This document shows, piece by piece, positions 43,704 to 52,462 of a DNA stretch of 64,000 nucleotides. Origin of the DNA: Roseimaritima ulvae (GTDB taxonomy: Bacteria > Planctomycetota > Planctomycetia > Pirellulales > Pirellulaceae); the NCBI RefSeq assembly GCF_008065135.1, contig NZ_CP042914.1, positions 4,507,404-4,571,403 on the forward strand, read 5' to 3'. The position numbers and the translations under genes were made by a program. The notes beneath the pieces were generated by a model. It was not told the DNA's origin, did no database searches, and worked only from the letters and a program-made list of their open reading frames with translations. The number at the start of each line of letters is the position of its first letter. The stretch's first letter is position 1.

Positions 43704-43922
43704 CATGTGCTGTGGGCCAAGGGCGTTCAATCCGAAGATATTCCGCCGAAGGCCCTGATATGTTGTAGGCGAGACCTGTCTCGCGTGTTTCTGTCTGTCG
43801 TGAATGTTAGGCACTCAAGAGAACCAAGTCAAGCTATTCCGAAGCCTGATTTCAATGAATGGTTCGTTTTACAGCCTGCAATATGCCGATTCCGCCCACT
43901 CTCAACAATTGTGAAAATCGAC

Positions 43923-44480
43923 TCAAAGGTGGCCGAACTTTACGAAAATATCACGAAGCTCCCGCCGCGCCCGATTAAGCCTCGAACCGACGGTGCCTTC
44001 GGGGATGCCGAGTGTGGCGGCGATTTCCTGGTATGACAGACCGCTCTCTTCTTTGAGCGTGAAGATTGCTCGCAATTCCGGATCGAGTTGAGCGAGTGCT
44101 TGGCGAACCATTGCAGCTCGTTCGCCTTGCTCGACGTGGTCGGTTTGCCGAACAGCCGGCTCGACCACCAGTTCTGAAGTCCGCCGATGTTTCTCGCGGC
44201 GTAGATGCTGCAGCGCTTCGTTGGTGGCCAGTCGATACAGCCACGTTTCAAACTTCGACTCGCCGCTGAACTGCTTGAGCTTCGTAAACGCTCGGACGAA
44301 AGTCTGCTGCGTCAGGTCGTCGGCGTCCTGCTGACCGACCATTCGGACCATCAAGCGAAAGACGCGATCTGCGGTGGCCTCGTAAATCTGACGAAGCGCA
44401 GCGCGATCGCCGCCGGCACCGGCCTTGACCGTTGCGTCGTCGATTGGCTCTCTGTCATGACACTCACTGCGCTGTTCCAT
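43923..44480 (-). CDS. ECF-type RNA polymerase sigma factor
   Basis: 185 residues with both ECF regions: sigma-2 (ATADRVFRLMVRMVGQQDAD, then DLTQQTFVRAFTKLKQF) and sigma-4 (LSYQEIAATLGIPEGTVGSR, then LNRARRELRD, a helix-turn-helix). There is no adjacent anti-sigma gene of the zinc-finger type, which is unusual. A near-consensus CsoR-type box sits 17 bp upstream of its start, so metal stress may control it. Stop 219 bp before the HEPN leader terminator. Confidence 0.9.
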   Translation of the reverse strand: MEQRSECHDREPIDDATVKAGAGGDRAALRQIYEATADRVFRLMVRMVGQQDADDLTQQTFVRAFTKLKQFSGESKFETWLYRLATNEALQHLRREKHRRTSELVVEPAVRQTDHVEQGERAAMVRQALAQLDPELRAIFTLKEESGLSYQEIAATLGIPEGTVGSRLNRARRELRDIFVKFGHL

Positions 44481-44496
44481 TTGTCAGATTGTACCA

Positions 44497-44513
44497 ATAC
44501 CCAGGGGGGGTAC
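44497..44513. promoter_or_regulatory. Putative CsoR operator, copy 6 (one mismatch)
   Basis: ATACC-CAGGGGG-GGTAC, one mismatch in the right arm, 17 bp upstream of the ECF sigma start on the minus strand. Its GC-rich centre looks like known CsoR sites. Confidence 0.45.
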
Positions 44514-44709
44514 TAGCGGCCGTCGCGTTCGGCGTCCATGGCGATTACCAACCACTGCGGTCGCGCGTGACACAGAGCAACGCGACTTTGCGTAGCAAAT
44601 ATTGTACTCTCCAGGCATCCGAATACCTCGGCACCGTATTTGCTTCTCCTTGTCCCATCTTGGAAAGTGAATAAGCAAACTCATTGGTCACACATTATTG
44701 ACTCGGCAA

Positions 44710-47175
44710 CTATCTCGCCGGTTCGTACGCGAGTAAACGCAGGGCATTGAAGACGACGACCAGCGTGCTGCCTTCGTGCATTGCGACTGCGGGCCCGATA
44801 TTTAGGCCGAGGATTGTGGCGGGCACGAGGAAGGCGACCATGCCGAGACTCATCCAGAGGTTTTGACGAATGATGCGGCGGGTTGCGCGGCTGAGTCCGA
44901 TCGCCAGCGGCAAGTGGTCGAGGTTGTCGGCCATCAAGGCGACATCGGCGGTTTCGAGAGCCACGTCGCTGCCGGCGGCTCCCATCGCGATGCCGACGGA
45001 GGCGGATGCCATCGCGGGTGCATCGTTGACTCCGTCGCCGACCATCGCGACGCCGCCTTCGCTTTGCAGCTTTTTAATTTCGTTGACCTTATCGTCGGGC
45101 ATCAAGTCGCCGCGGGCTTCGTCGAGACCGACTTCCTTCGCGACCGCGCCCGCGACCTTTTGATTGTCGCCCGAGATCATAATCATTCGTTCGATGCCGA
45201 GTTCGCGAAGCCGCGAGATCGTTCGTTTGGCAGCCTCACGCGGTGTGTCCATCAAACCGATGACGCCGAGGTAACGATCGCCGCGTCGGACGATCATAGT
45301 TGTGCGTCCGCTCTCTTCGAGCGATTCGACAATCTCGCGGACGCTGTCTGGCAACGGTGGCCCCTCGACTTCGGCAAACAAGTCGTCTTTGCCAATATGG
45401 ACGATGTCTGCTTCGACCGTCGCTTGAATGCCGCGTCCGGTGATACTCTGCAAATCAGTAGCCTCCGGAATCGTAAGACCGTCATCCAGTCCTTTTAATC
45501 CGTCGCGGACCACGGCTTTGGCAAGCGGATGTTTGCTGAGGTCTTCGACCGCGATCGCGGTTCGTAACAGTTCAGTCTCATCGACACCGTCAGCGGTGCG
45601 GACGTCGGTCACTTTGGGTTCGCCCTCGGTGAGCGTTCCGGTTTTGTCGAATGCGATTGCATCGAGACTGCCGAGGCTTTCCAATGGTCCGCCACCTTTG
45701 ACGAGGATGCCACCGCGTGCCGCTCGGGCGACGCCGCTGAGCACCGCACTGGGCGTTGCGATCGCCAACGCACACGGGCTGGCGGCGACTAGAACCGCCA
45801 TCGCTCGGTAGAACGATTCGCTGAAGGTTTCGTCGATGACGAGCGGTGCGAACAATAACATTACGACACCGGAAATCACTGACGGAACAAAGTATCGCTC
45901 GAACTTTTTGGTGAACTTCTGTGTTGGCGATACCCGCGTTTCTGCTTCGCTGACCATCGTGACGACACGGGCCAGTGTATTTTCGGATGCAAGCTTGGTG
46001 ACTTGGATTTCGAGCGAACCCGATTGATTAATCGTTCCCGCAAACGCTCGGTGCTCCGGCGGGAGCGACTCGGGATCCGATGCGGATGCGTCGACGTCGT
46101 CGACGGGGCGTTTGTCGACGGGCACGCTTTCGCCCGTGATTGGTGCCTGGTTAACGCTGGATTCGCCCCCGATCACGAAGCCGTCCGCCGGGACTCGTTC
46201 GTCGGGTTTAATGACGACGATGTCACCGACGATCAGCTCTACGACGGGAATTTCTGCTTCGTTGCCTTCGCGCCGAACCCGTGCAGTTTTCGGGGCTAGT
46301 TCGGACAAGGCTTCGATGGCACGTTTGGCTCGCCCCATCGCGTAGCCTTCCAAGGCGTGGCCGATGCTGAACAGGAACAACAGCAACGCGCCTTCGGCCC
46401 AGGCTCCCAACGATGCGGCACCGGCGGCAGCCACGATCATCAAGAAGTCGATCTCAAACTTTCCGGCGCGGAGTTTCTCGGTCGCTTCGATGACGGTGTA
46501 GTAGCCGCCGAACAGGTATGCGGCGATGTAGCACCCTAGCGGAATCCACTGGTTCAGTTCTGCGAAGGTTTCTATCAGCCAACCGACTAACAGAAACAGG
46601 CCACAGATAACCGCAAAGATCAACTCCGACTTCGGTCCGAAGATGCCACCGTGCGCGTGGTCATGACCGGCATGGTCGTGATCGTCCTCGTGACCTTCGT
46701 CGTCGTGCCGATGGCCTTCATGCTCGTCGTGTTCTTTCAGGTCAGACGATGACCAATCATCCAGTGCCCTTGCGATCGACGAAGCGTCGGTTGTTTGACG
46801 ATCGAATTCGACTCGAACGGCTCCGTCCGGCGAGACGACCGATTCGATGACACCGTCGATTCGACCCAATCGCGATTCGATGGCGGACGCTCGGCGTGCG
46901 TGCATCGGCTCAACTCGCTTATGCCAATGCCCGTATCGTTGGTCAAGCTCCGCGCCGGCACGCCGGGCCATTTCGCGGACCTCGCCCGTCGATACCACAT
47001 CTGGGTCATAGTGAATGCAAATTTGGCCAGGGCTTGCGTCACTCGGTTTGAGCGAATGGGCGGCGTCGATTCCAGCTTTGCTTTGCAGCAACTCCGCCAG
47101 CCGCCTGATGCACGAGTCATCCGCATCGCTGACCGCCGGCAGAAGCAGGTTGAGTTCAAACTTTTCTTTTTTCAT
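44710..47175 (-). CDS. P1B-type heavy-metal ATPase, subgroup P1B-4 features (SPC, HEGST)
   Basis: 821 residues. An N-terminal pair of ferredoxin-like segments lacks the CxxC copper site, followed by a His/Asp-rich linker (HRHDDEGHEDDHDHAGHDHA). The membrane core has ASPCALAIATPSAVL, where the common CPC is SPC, and near the end MHEGSTLVVVFNALRLLA. SPC with HEGxT is the signature of P1B-4 ATPases (Co, Fe or broader divalent metal export) rather than CopA. Catalytic motifs DKTGTLTEG, HP in LSKHPLAKAV and GDGVNDAPAMA are intact. First gene, at the 3' side, of a block running from 58 kb. Confidence 0.9.
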   Translation of the reverse strand: MKKEKFELNLLLPAVSDADDSCIRRLAELLQSKAGIDAAHSLKPSDASPGQICIHYDPDVVSTGEVREMARRAGAELDQRYGHWHKRVEPMHARRASAIESRLGRIDGVIESVVSPDGAVRVEFDRQTTDASSIARALDDWSSSDLKEHDEHEGHRHDDEGHEDDHDHAGHDHAHGGIFGPKSELIFAVICGLFLLVGWLIETFAELNQWIPLGCYIAAYLFGGYYTVIEATEKLRAGKFEIDFLMIVAAAGAASLGAWAEGALLLFLFSIGHALEGYAMGRAKRAIEALSELAPKTARVRREGNEAEIPVVELIVGDIVVIKPDERVPADGFVIGGESSVNQAPITGESVPVDKRPVDDVDASASDPESLPPEHRAFAGTINQSGSLEIQVTKLASENTLARVVTMVSEAETRVSPTQKFTKKFERYFVPSVISGVVMLLFAPLVIDETFSESFYRAMAVLVAASPCALAIATPSAVLSGVARAARGGILVKGGGPLESLGSLDAIAFDKTGTLTEGEPKVTDVRTADGVDETELLRTAIAVEDLSKHPLAKAVVRDGLKGLDDGLTIPEATDLQSITGRGIQATVEADIVHIGKDDLFAEVEGPPLPDSVREIVESLEESGRTTMIVRRGDRYLGVIGLMDTPREAAKRTISRLRELGIERMIMISGDNQKVAGAVAKEVGLDEARGDLMPDDKVNEIKKLQSEGGVAMVGDGVNDAPAMASASVGIAMGAAGSDVALETADVALMADNLDHLPLAIGLSRATRRIIRQNLWMSLGMVAFLVPATILGLNIGPAVAMHEGSTLVVVFNALRLLAYEPAR

Positions 47176-47188
47176 GCGTATGTCGATC

Positions 47189-47950
47189 TCATTTTGCAGC
47201 CCCGTATAGGATTCGCTCGTACTTGAGCCAGCGTCGAAGTTGCCGTTTCATGATCCGAGCGATGGTGTAGAGAAGAACGCCGCTACCGAGCAGGATGTAC
47301 CACGAGTTTTCGATGGCGACGTTGCCTTGCTGTGCTTCGTGGATCGCGAATTCCAATGCAGGGAAAGTCAATGCGATGACCGCAACGGCAGCAGATTCGG
47401 CTCGAATGACTTTGGGAATGTCCAAGGGCAGTTCCGCCGACTTCCATTGCCGCAGTCTTGGCACAAACGCCGGCGTGCGATTGGACCAATCGGTGAACAC
47501 GCTGCCAAACTTCGTTCGCAAGAACGCTTCCTCGGTGAACATAATGCGTTCGTAATACAACGCGAATGCCATCAGGAAGACCACGACCAACCAAATAGCA
47601 GCGGAGTGCAATACGATGCCGAGGGCGATCAGGAAGTTGCCGAGGTACAGTGGATGCCGGACGACCGAATAGAAGCCGGAAGTGTTGAGTGTTTCGGCAA
47701 CCTGCGTTTTCGTATTGCGACCCGATGTTCCGGCAGCGGCGTGGCCAACTGTGTGACAGCGAACCGCCAATCCTAGTAGCGAAACGCCGAGACTGATGAT
47801 GCTCCAGACGAAATGCAAATTGGGTTGCAGCTCAATCACGGGATATCGCAGCACGGCGGTCACGATCAACGGTAAGAAAACGAAGGGTAGATAGCTGCGC
47901 CAGCGGAACAGCCACGATCCTGTGCGTTCAAATTCTTCAATGAGTGCCAT
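47189..47950 (-). CDS. Isoprenylcysteine carboxyl methyltransferase-like (ICMT/PEMT) membrane protein
   Basis: I start at MALIEEFERTGSWLFRWRSY (ATG 47950), with AGGA a suitable distance upstream. 253 residues with several helices (LPFVFLPLIVTAVLRYPVI, IISLGVSLLGLAVRC). TSGFYSVVRHPLYLGNFLIA is the conserved catalytic/AdoMet motif of the family (RHPxY), followed by FLMAFALYYERIMFTEEAFL with the family Glu. Lies 13 bp before the ATPase start on the same strand. A small-molecule or lipid methyltransferase is likely; its relation to metals is not known. Confidence 0.85.
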   Translation of the reverse strand: MALIEEFERTGSWLFRWRSYLPFVFLPLIVTAVLRYPVIELQPNLHFVWSIISLGVSLLGLAVRCHTVGHAAAGTSGRNTKTQVAETLNTSGFYSVVRHPLYLGNFLIALGIVLHSAAIWLVVVFLMAFALYYERIMFTEEAFLRTKFGSVFTDWSNRTPAFVPRLRQWKSAELPLDIPKVIRAESAAVAVIALTFPALEFAIHEAQQGNVAIENSWYILLGSGVLLYTIARIMKRQLRRWLKYERILYGAAK

Positions 47951-48030
47951 AGGAAGTCCTGTTTTCCAGGGGGAGGCGAAAAACGGTTCCCGGTGCGCCG
48001 GCTGGTGATTGACGCGGTCCGGGAACCTAG

Positions 48031-48055
48031 CCGCCGGCTGAATGGCAGCCGGCGG
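48031..48055. repeat. GC-rich hairpin between the ABC and ICMT genes
   Basis: CCGCCGGCTG and CAGCCGGCGG with a 5-base AATGG loop, followed on the plus strand by TATTTTAG. It may be a terminator or a genomic REP-like unit. Confidence 0.55.
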
Positions 48056-48126
48056 TATTTTAGTTGGGAGACAAGGAAACAAGGAGCATGACTACTCCCT
48101 ACTCTCCTTCTCGACCCATCTTCTTC

Positions 48127-48810
48127 TCAGGCGGCTTCTGAAATGGCGACCTCGTGGGTGACGCCGGCCACTAAGCGAATCGTGCGGTGCGCGAACGCAG
48201 CGGTGTCGGCGTCGTGCGTGACCATGACGATCGTGCGTCCGTCTTGGTGAAATTCATTCAGATAGCTCATCACCTGTTGGCGAGTTTCTGAATCGAGGTT
48301 TCCGGTCGGTTCGTCGGCCAAGATGATTGGTGGGTCATTGGCGAGCGTTCGTGCCAATGCGACTCGTTGTTGCTGTCCTTGGCTCATTTCGGAGGGACGG
48401 TGATCCGTTCGATCGGACAAGCCAACGCGGTCGAGCATCTCAATCGCACGCTCTTCTTGTTGTTTGGCCGTTTTGCCGGACAACATCAATGGGATTTGCA
48501 CGTTTTCGCAAGCAGTAAGCCACGAAATCAAGTTGAACGATTGGAAGACGAAGCCGATCTTGCGGCCTCGTAGCGCGGTGCGTTCTTCCACCGACAGGTC
48601 GTACAAGGATTCGCCATCGAGCATCACGTCGCCAGTGGACGGTGCGAGCATACCGCCGAGAACCGACAGCAGCGTTGTCTTGCCGCTTCCGCTCGGCCCA
48701 ACGATCGCAATGAAGTCGTTGTCAGGAATCGTGAGGTCGGAATTGTTGAGCGCCGTGACGATTTGGCCTCGACGTTCGTAGGTCTGGGTGACCGCTTTGA
48801 GTTGATACAT
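48127..48810 (-). CDS. ABC transporter ATP-binding protein (MacB/LolD type)
   Basis: I start at [20 protein letters not shown] (ATG 48810). 227 residues: Walker [10 protein letters not shown]-loop FVFQSFNLI, signature [12 protein letters not shown] (an MSQGQ variant of LSGGQ), Walker [10 protein letters not shown] and the H-loop THDAD. This subfamily powers MacB-type mechanotransmission or lipoprotein transport. Partner permease is the next upstream gene, 102 bp away. Confidence 0.92.
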   Translation of the reverse strand: MYQLKAVTQTYERRGQIVTALNNSDLTIPDNDFIAIVGPSGSGKTTLLSVLGGMLAPSTGDVMLDGESLYDLSVEERTALRGRKIGFVFQSFNLISWLTACENVQIPLMLSGKTAKQQEERAIEMLDRVGLSDRTDHRPSEMSQGQQQRVALARTLANDPPIILADEPTGNLDSETRQQVMSYLNEFHQDGRTIVMVTHDADTAAFAHRTIRLVAGVTHEVAISEAA

Positions 48811-48911
48811 GGCTTGATCGAAGTCTTGAGATTGAAGGTTGTGGATTTGAAGAATGAATTTGAGACTGGAGATCGACGTTCTATTGATCTCTAATTGGCA
48901 ATCATCAATCC

Positions 48912-50138
48912 TCATTCATTAAAAACGAGGCACGGATCGAGACCAGCGGCTCGGCGGGCGGGCAATAGACTGGCGGCGACGGCGACGATTGTTGCCGTAC
49001 CCATTCCCACGCCCAGCAGCATCGGCATCGGGCGTACGTGAATACCCAGTAGCTGTGGTCCAAGTACTGCAGCGACGATGGTGCCAACGACAAAACCCGC
49101 GGATCCACCGGCGAGCCCCAGAACCGCAGCTTTGCCAAGGAACATTTGCGTGACAAAGTTGCGGCTGGCTCCGATTGCCATCAGCGTCCCGATTTCCTTG
49201 CGTCGTTCGGTCACGTTGGCGTACATCACGCTGGCAATGCTCGCTCCACCAACCAGCAGCAGGATCGACAGAAAGACCCAGGACAATCGTGACATCAAGC
49301 CGTTGACGGCGATTTGTGTCTGCACCACTTGCGCAATGGTGACAATTCGTGTCTCGGGAAGCTCGCCAGACAGGTCGGTAATCAATCCGCCTGCGGCATC
49401 TTCACAACACGCCATGATCTCGATCACATTCACCACCGGTCCCGCACCCGACAGATCTTGGACACTGTGCAAGTGAGCAAATATGCGTCCGTCGTCGATC
49501 GTGCCTGTCGAAGGCAATACCGTGAGAACCGTAAAGTCATCACCGAGTAACGGCAACGTATCGCCAGCTTTTGCACCGAGTTGGTTGGCAAGATCGCGTC
49601 CAAGGATCACATCGCGGTCGCCTAACTCAGCGATCGTGCGAGTCGTTGCCAGCGAGTTCGGATCGTTATCCCCTGTGCCGGTATCAGCGGCTGTGGCACA
49701 GCAACCGGCATCACTGCCGACCGCATTGCCAAACATCCCGAGTCCCTGCCACGCGGCCTTGGCCTGGAATTCGCTGCGTGGCAGAATACCGGTCAGTGTG
49801 ACGGGAATCGTGTCTACTTCCGCTTCGACGCACAGCTTGGGAGCCAAGTTTTCAACGCCGGGCAATCGAGCAAGTGCAAGCCGTGTAACGTATTCTTCGG
49901 GCATCGTCTGCCCGTGCATGTCGGCCCCGTAGTAGTCTTGCAGCGTGACACTGGGTGGCAAAACCAAAACGTTCGCACCGAGTGACTCCATGTCACCAGC
50001 GATCTTGCGTTCTGAAAACACGGTGATATTTTGAATTGCAACGAGCGCTGTGACGCCCAACGTGACGGCCAGCAAACTAGTCAGCATCGGTGTCGGCCGT
50101 TGCCAGAGTTCTTTCCAGATCATGTGTCGAAGTTTCAT
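48912..50138 (-). CDS. MacB-like ABC permease with paired cysteines in the periplasmic domain
   Basis: Start at [20 protein letters not shown] (50138). 408 residues: one N-terminal helix ([20 protein letters not shown]), a large periplasmic domain of about 220 residues, then three helices ([20 protein letters not shown] and two later) with the FtsX-like motif [15 protein letters not shown]. The periplasmic domain contains [11 protein letters not shown] and [11 protein letters not shown], two vicinal Cys pairs unusual for MacB. It sits in a metal block and could sense or move metal or a metal-bound ligand; that is inference. Confidence 0.88.
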   Translation of the reverse strand: MKLRHMIWKELWQRPTPMLTSLLAVTLGVTALVAIQNITVFSERKIAGDMESLGANVLVLPPSVTLQDYYGADMHGQTMPEEYVTRLALARLPGVENLAPKLCVEAEVDTIPVTLTGILPRSEFQAKAAWQGLGMFGNAVGSDAGCCATAADTGTGDNDPNSLATTRTIAELGDRDVILGRDLANQLGAKAGDTLPLLGDDFTVLTVLPSTGTIDDGRIFAHLHSVQDLSGAGPVVNVIEIMACCEDAAGGLITDLSGELPETRIVTIAQVVQTQIAVNGLMSRLSWVFLSILLLVGGASIASVMYANVTERRKEIGTLMAIGASRNFVTQMFLGKAAVLGLAGGSAGFVVGTIVAAVLGPQLLGIHVRPMPMLLGVGMGTATIVAVAASLLPARRAAGLDPCLVFNE

Positions 50139-50262
50139 AGAATCCGTTCCGTCGATTAATGATTGTTGATTTGGGACTGAAGATTGGTTGACCCAGAGTC
50201 GAGAGAGTCGAGTCCAGGGCAGGATGCTCAGGACTCTCGTCTCTCGTCTCTCGACCCGACCG

Positions 50263-51045
50263 CTATCGTCGCGATGGCTGCTTGGCGGTGGCCGACTGGT
50301 GATGTTTGCAGTTTTCGTCGTCACAGCATTTTCCAGCGGCAGCTAACTTTTCAGCCAACATATTGAAGCTGACGTTGGCGTTGAATGTGCCGACCATGAC
50401 ACCCGGAGGTGCCATGAACGCGACAACAGGTGTCGGTTGGCCTGGCTTCACTCCGATCTTGGTCAAGAACTCCGTCTCAGCCGGATCGTTTGCCAACACG
50501 GTGACGACTTCGGTTCGATTGCTGTAAAGCTTGTCAGCCTGAAACTGTTGAACTCCAACCGGTACCGGTGAACCGGCGGTCGGTTGAGCACACAGCAACA
50601 CGAGCTTGCGGTCTTGCAACGCCTTGAGAATTTGAGTCTGTCCAGGCGAAACGATCGCGGCGGCAAGTTGCTGCTCCGTCACCCGGCGTGGGAAAACGCT
50701 GCATACCGCGCCGTTTGGTGCAATCGTGGCGATTGCTGGCATCGGCATCCGAGTTGCATCAAATTGCTTGACCAGCGCTTGCTCGGAAACGTCACCGATT
50801 TGCACGGGAACAACCACGGCGTCTTGCCGTTTGGCCACCGCCGATTGCAACGTGCCGTGCATCGCTTTTGTCGCCGCGTCATTGCCGCGATAGAACATTA
50901 CAAACGCGAACTGATTGTTGTCTGCCGCCGCACGAATCGCTCGCTCGGCAGGACTCGCCGCGTGAGCGCTCTGAGCCATCGCGAAGCATGCAGATACCAG
51001 CGTCATCGTCAATGCGATTGTCGTTTGATTGAAGATCCGTTTCAT
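50263..51045 (-). CDS. Secreted protein with two thioredoxin-like domains and a Cys/His tail
   Basis: Start at [20 protein letters not shown]. About 260 residues with a signal peptide cut near HA-ASP. Two regions repeat the thioredoxin fold pattern ([54 protein letters not shown]) but have no CxxC active site, so a redox role is doubtful. The end, [15 protein letters not shown], is a Cys/His metal-binding-like tail. Follows the His-rich lipoprotein and precedes the ABC pair on the same strand. Confidence 0.7.
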   Translation of the reverse strand: MKRIFNQTTIALTMTLVSACFAMAQSAHAASPAERAIRAAADNNQFAFVMFYRGNDAATKAMHGTLQSAVAKRQDAVVVPVQIGDVSEQALVKQFDATRMPMPAIATIAPNGAVCSVFPRRVTEQQLAAAIVSPGQTQILKALQDRKLVLLCAQPTAGSPVPVGVQQFQADKLYSNRTEVVTVLANDPAETEFLTKIGVKPGQPTPVVAFMAPPGVMVGTFNANVSFNMLAEKLAAAGKCCDDENCKHHQSATAKQPSRR

Positions 51046-51161
51046 TCTTGTCATTCCTTTTAACGTTGGCGATTAAAACATCGAGATTGAAGATCAAATA
51101 GCGACGAAGGCCGATTGGAAATTTGTGTTTCAATCTCCAATCGGCGATCATCACTCTTCAA

Positions 51162-51695
51162 TCACTCGTGGTCGTGACCTTCGTGGTCATGGTCGTGGGT
51201 GATCGTTCCGCGGAACGATTTTCCGTTGATTGTTAGGACCAGTTTGGGATCGGCTCCTTCTTCATCTAGGTGTTCGCCGAGTTCGGCGTCGGTTGAAACA
51301 AAGCGTGACGACTTGCCTTGCGGATCGTTTGCATCAGGCGAAGCGGCCAGCTTGAATTGTTCCGGCTTGCCGTCATGTTTGACGTTGATCGTAACCTCGG
51401 TCGATTCGATCGGAATTTGCTCGGTCGCGGCTGCATTGAGCACATAGATGGTCACCGAGCCAGTGTCTTCGTCGTGAACGAGTTCGGCGTGGTATTCCTC
51501 GTTACCCAGTTCGATCAATCCACCGTGGTGTGGTCCTTCGGTGGGATGTGCGTGGCCTGCGTGATCGTCAACAGTGGCTGGAGGCGGCGACGATTCAACG
51601 CCAGTTCCAGTGTTGGTTCCCCCGTCCTTGCAGCCAACAAGGCCAAAGGCTGTCGAGGCTAGAACGAGTGTGAAGAGTTTGCTTGAAAGTTTCAT
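51162..51695 (-). CDS. His-rich lipoprotein with HGG domain
   Basis: Start at MKLSSKLFTLVLASTAFGLV; the lipobox GLVGC gives a lipidated Cys. 177 residues. EGPHHGGLIELGNEEYHAEL begins a beta-rich domain that shows the same HGG-start as the four-repeat metal protein at 32125. The end is THDHDHEGHDHE, a His-rich metal tail. Probably an inner or outer membrane-anchored metal buffer for the adjoining RND system. Confidence 0.75.
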   Translation of the reverse strand: MKLSSKLFTLVLASTAFGLVGCKDGGTNTGTGVESSPPPATVDDHAGHAHPTEGPHHGGLIELGNEEYHAELVHDEDTGSVTIYVLNAAATEQIPIESTEVTINVKHDGKPEQFKLAASPDANDPQGKSSRFVSTDAELGEHLDEEGADPKLVLTINGKSFRGTITHDHDHEGHDHE

Positions 51696-51752
51696 TGTTT
51701 TCTCCATTTGAGATTGTTGATTGAAGATAGGAGGTTGAAATTTAAACTCTGT

Positions 51753-52421
51753 TTAATGACTGTGCTTCACTTCGAAGCCTGTCTTGGCGAGCCACTGCTC
51801 CCAAGTCGTCGCGACTTCATGCGAACCTACCTCGATGTGCCTCCATTGCGGACAACGAAAACTCAAGTCGGCGTGGCCGGAGTGTTGTGAGGTTTTCAGC
51901 TCACAACCAAGTCCCTTCAACATTGCTGTCAGTTCCGCGAGTTGTTCTTGGTATTCAAGGTGCAGCGTTTTCCATCCAGCGATGCGATAGTTGACCTCTT
52001 CGGCGTGCCCTGCCGCGTGACTGTGTCCGATGTGATCGTGATCGTGTGCCGCGTGATTGTGACCTTCATGCCCAGCGTTCGCATTCTCGCCGTGGTCCGC
52101 CGCGTGGCCGTGCAACGTCTCGAAACCCGCCTTCTTGAGCCATGATTCCCATTGGTGAGCCAGTTGGTCATTGGCGAGTTCCATGCTTCTCCATTTTGGC
52201 GAGCGATAAACAACATCGGTGTGCCCACCGTGGCTGTCAATCTTGGCTTCACAGCCAAGTTTCTGCACGGTAGCAAGGTGTTGTTGTGCTTTGTTAGCAT
52301 CATCGAAGTGCATTTCTTTCCACTGGGGTAAGCAGAATGCGATCGACTCTTCGGCGGCGGCGACACTGCCAACCGATGCGAGTGCAACGAAGCACAGCAA
52401 CTTTGAAACTTGTCTCAACAT
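51753..52421 (-). CDS. Secreted His-rich protein with two copies of a PQW/CPQW domain
   Basis: 222 residues with a signal peptide (LLCFVALASVGSVAAAEE). Two similar units, residues about 25-95 and 145-222, each carry W-[K/R]-x-[M/L]-x-[F/L], GCE(A/L)K, a GGHTD or SGHAD motif, CPQW/SPKW and a WLxKxGFE ending. Between them is a His/Asp linker (HNHAAHDHDHIGHSHAAGHA). Not a family I recognise. It lies 41 bp after the RND transporter stop, so it belongs to that operon. Confidence 0.7.
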   Translation of the reverse strand: MLRQVSKLLCFVALASVGSVAAAEESIAFCLPQWKEMHFDDANKAQQHLATVQKLGCEAKIDSHGGHTDVVYRSPKWRSMELANDQLAHQWESWLKKAGFETLHGHAADHGENANAGHEGHNHAAHDHDHIGHSHAAGHAEEVNYRIAGWKTLHLEYQEQLAELTAMLKGLGCELKTSQHSGHADLSFRCPQWRHIEVGSHEVATTWEQWLAKTGFEVKHSH

Positions 52422-52462
52422 CGAACTTTCCTTTTTGGAAAATGATCCGTTCGCTTCCCGTC

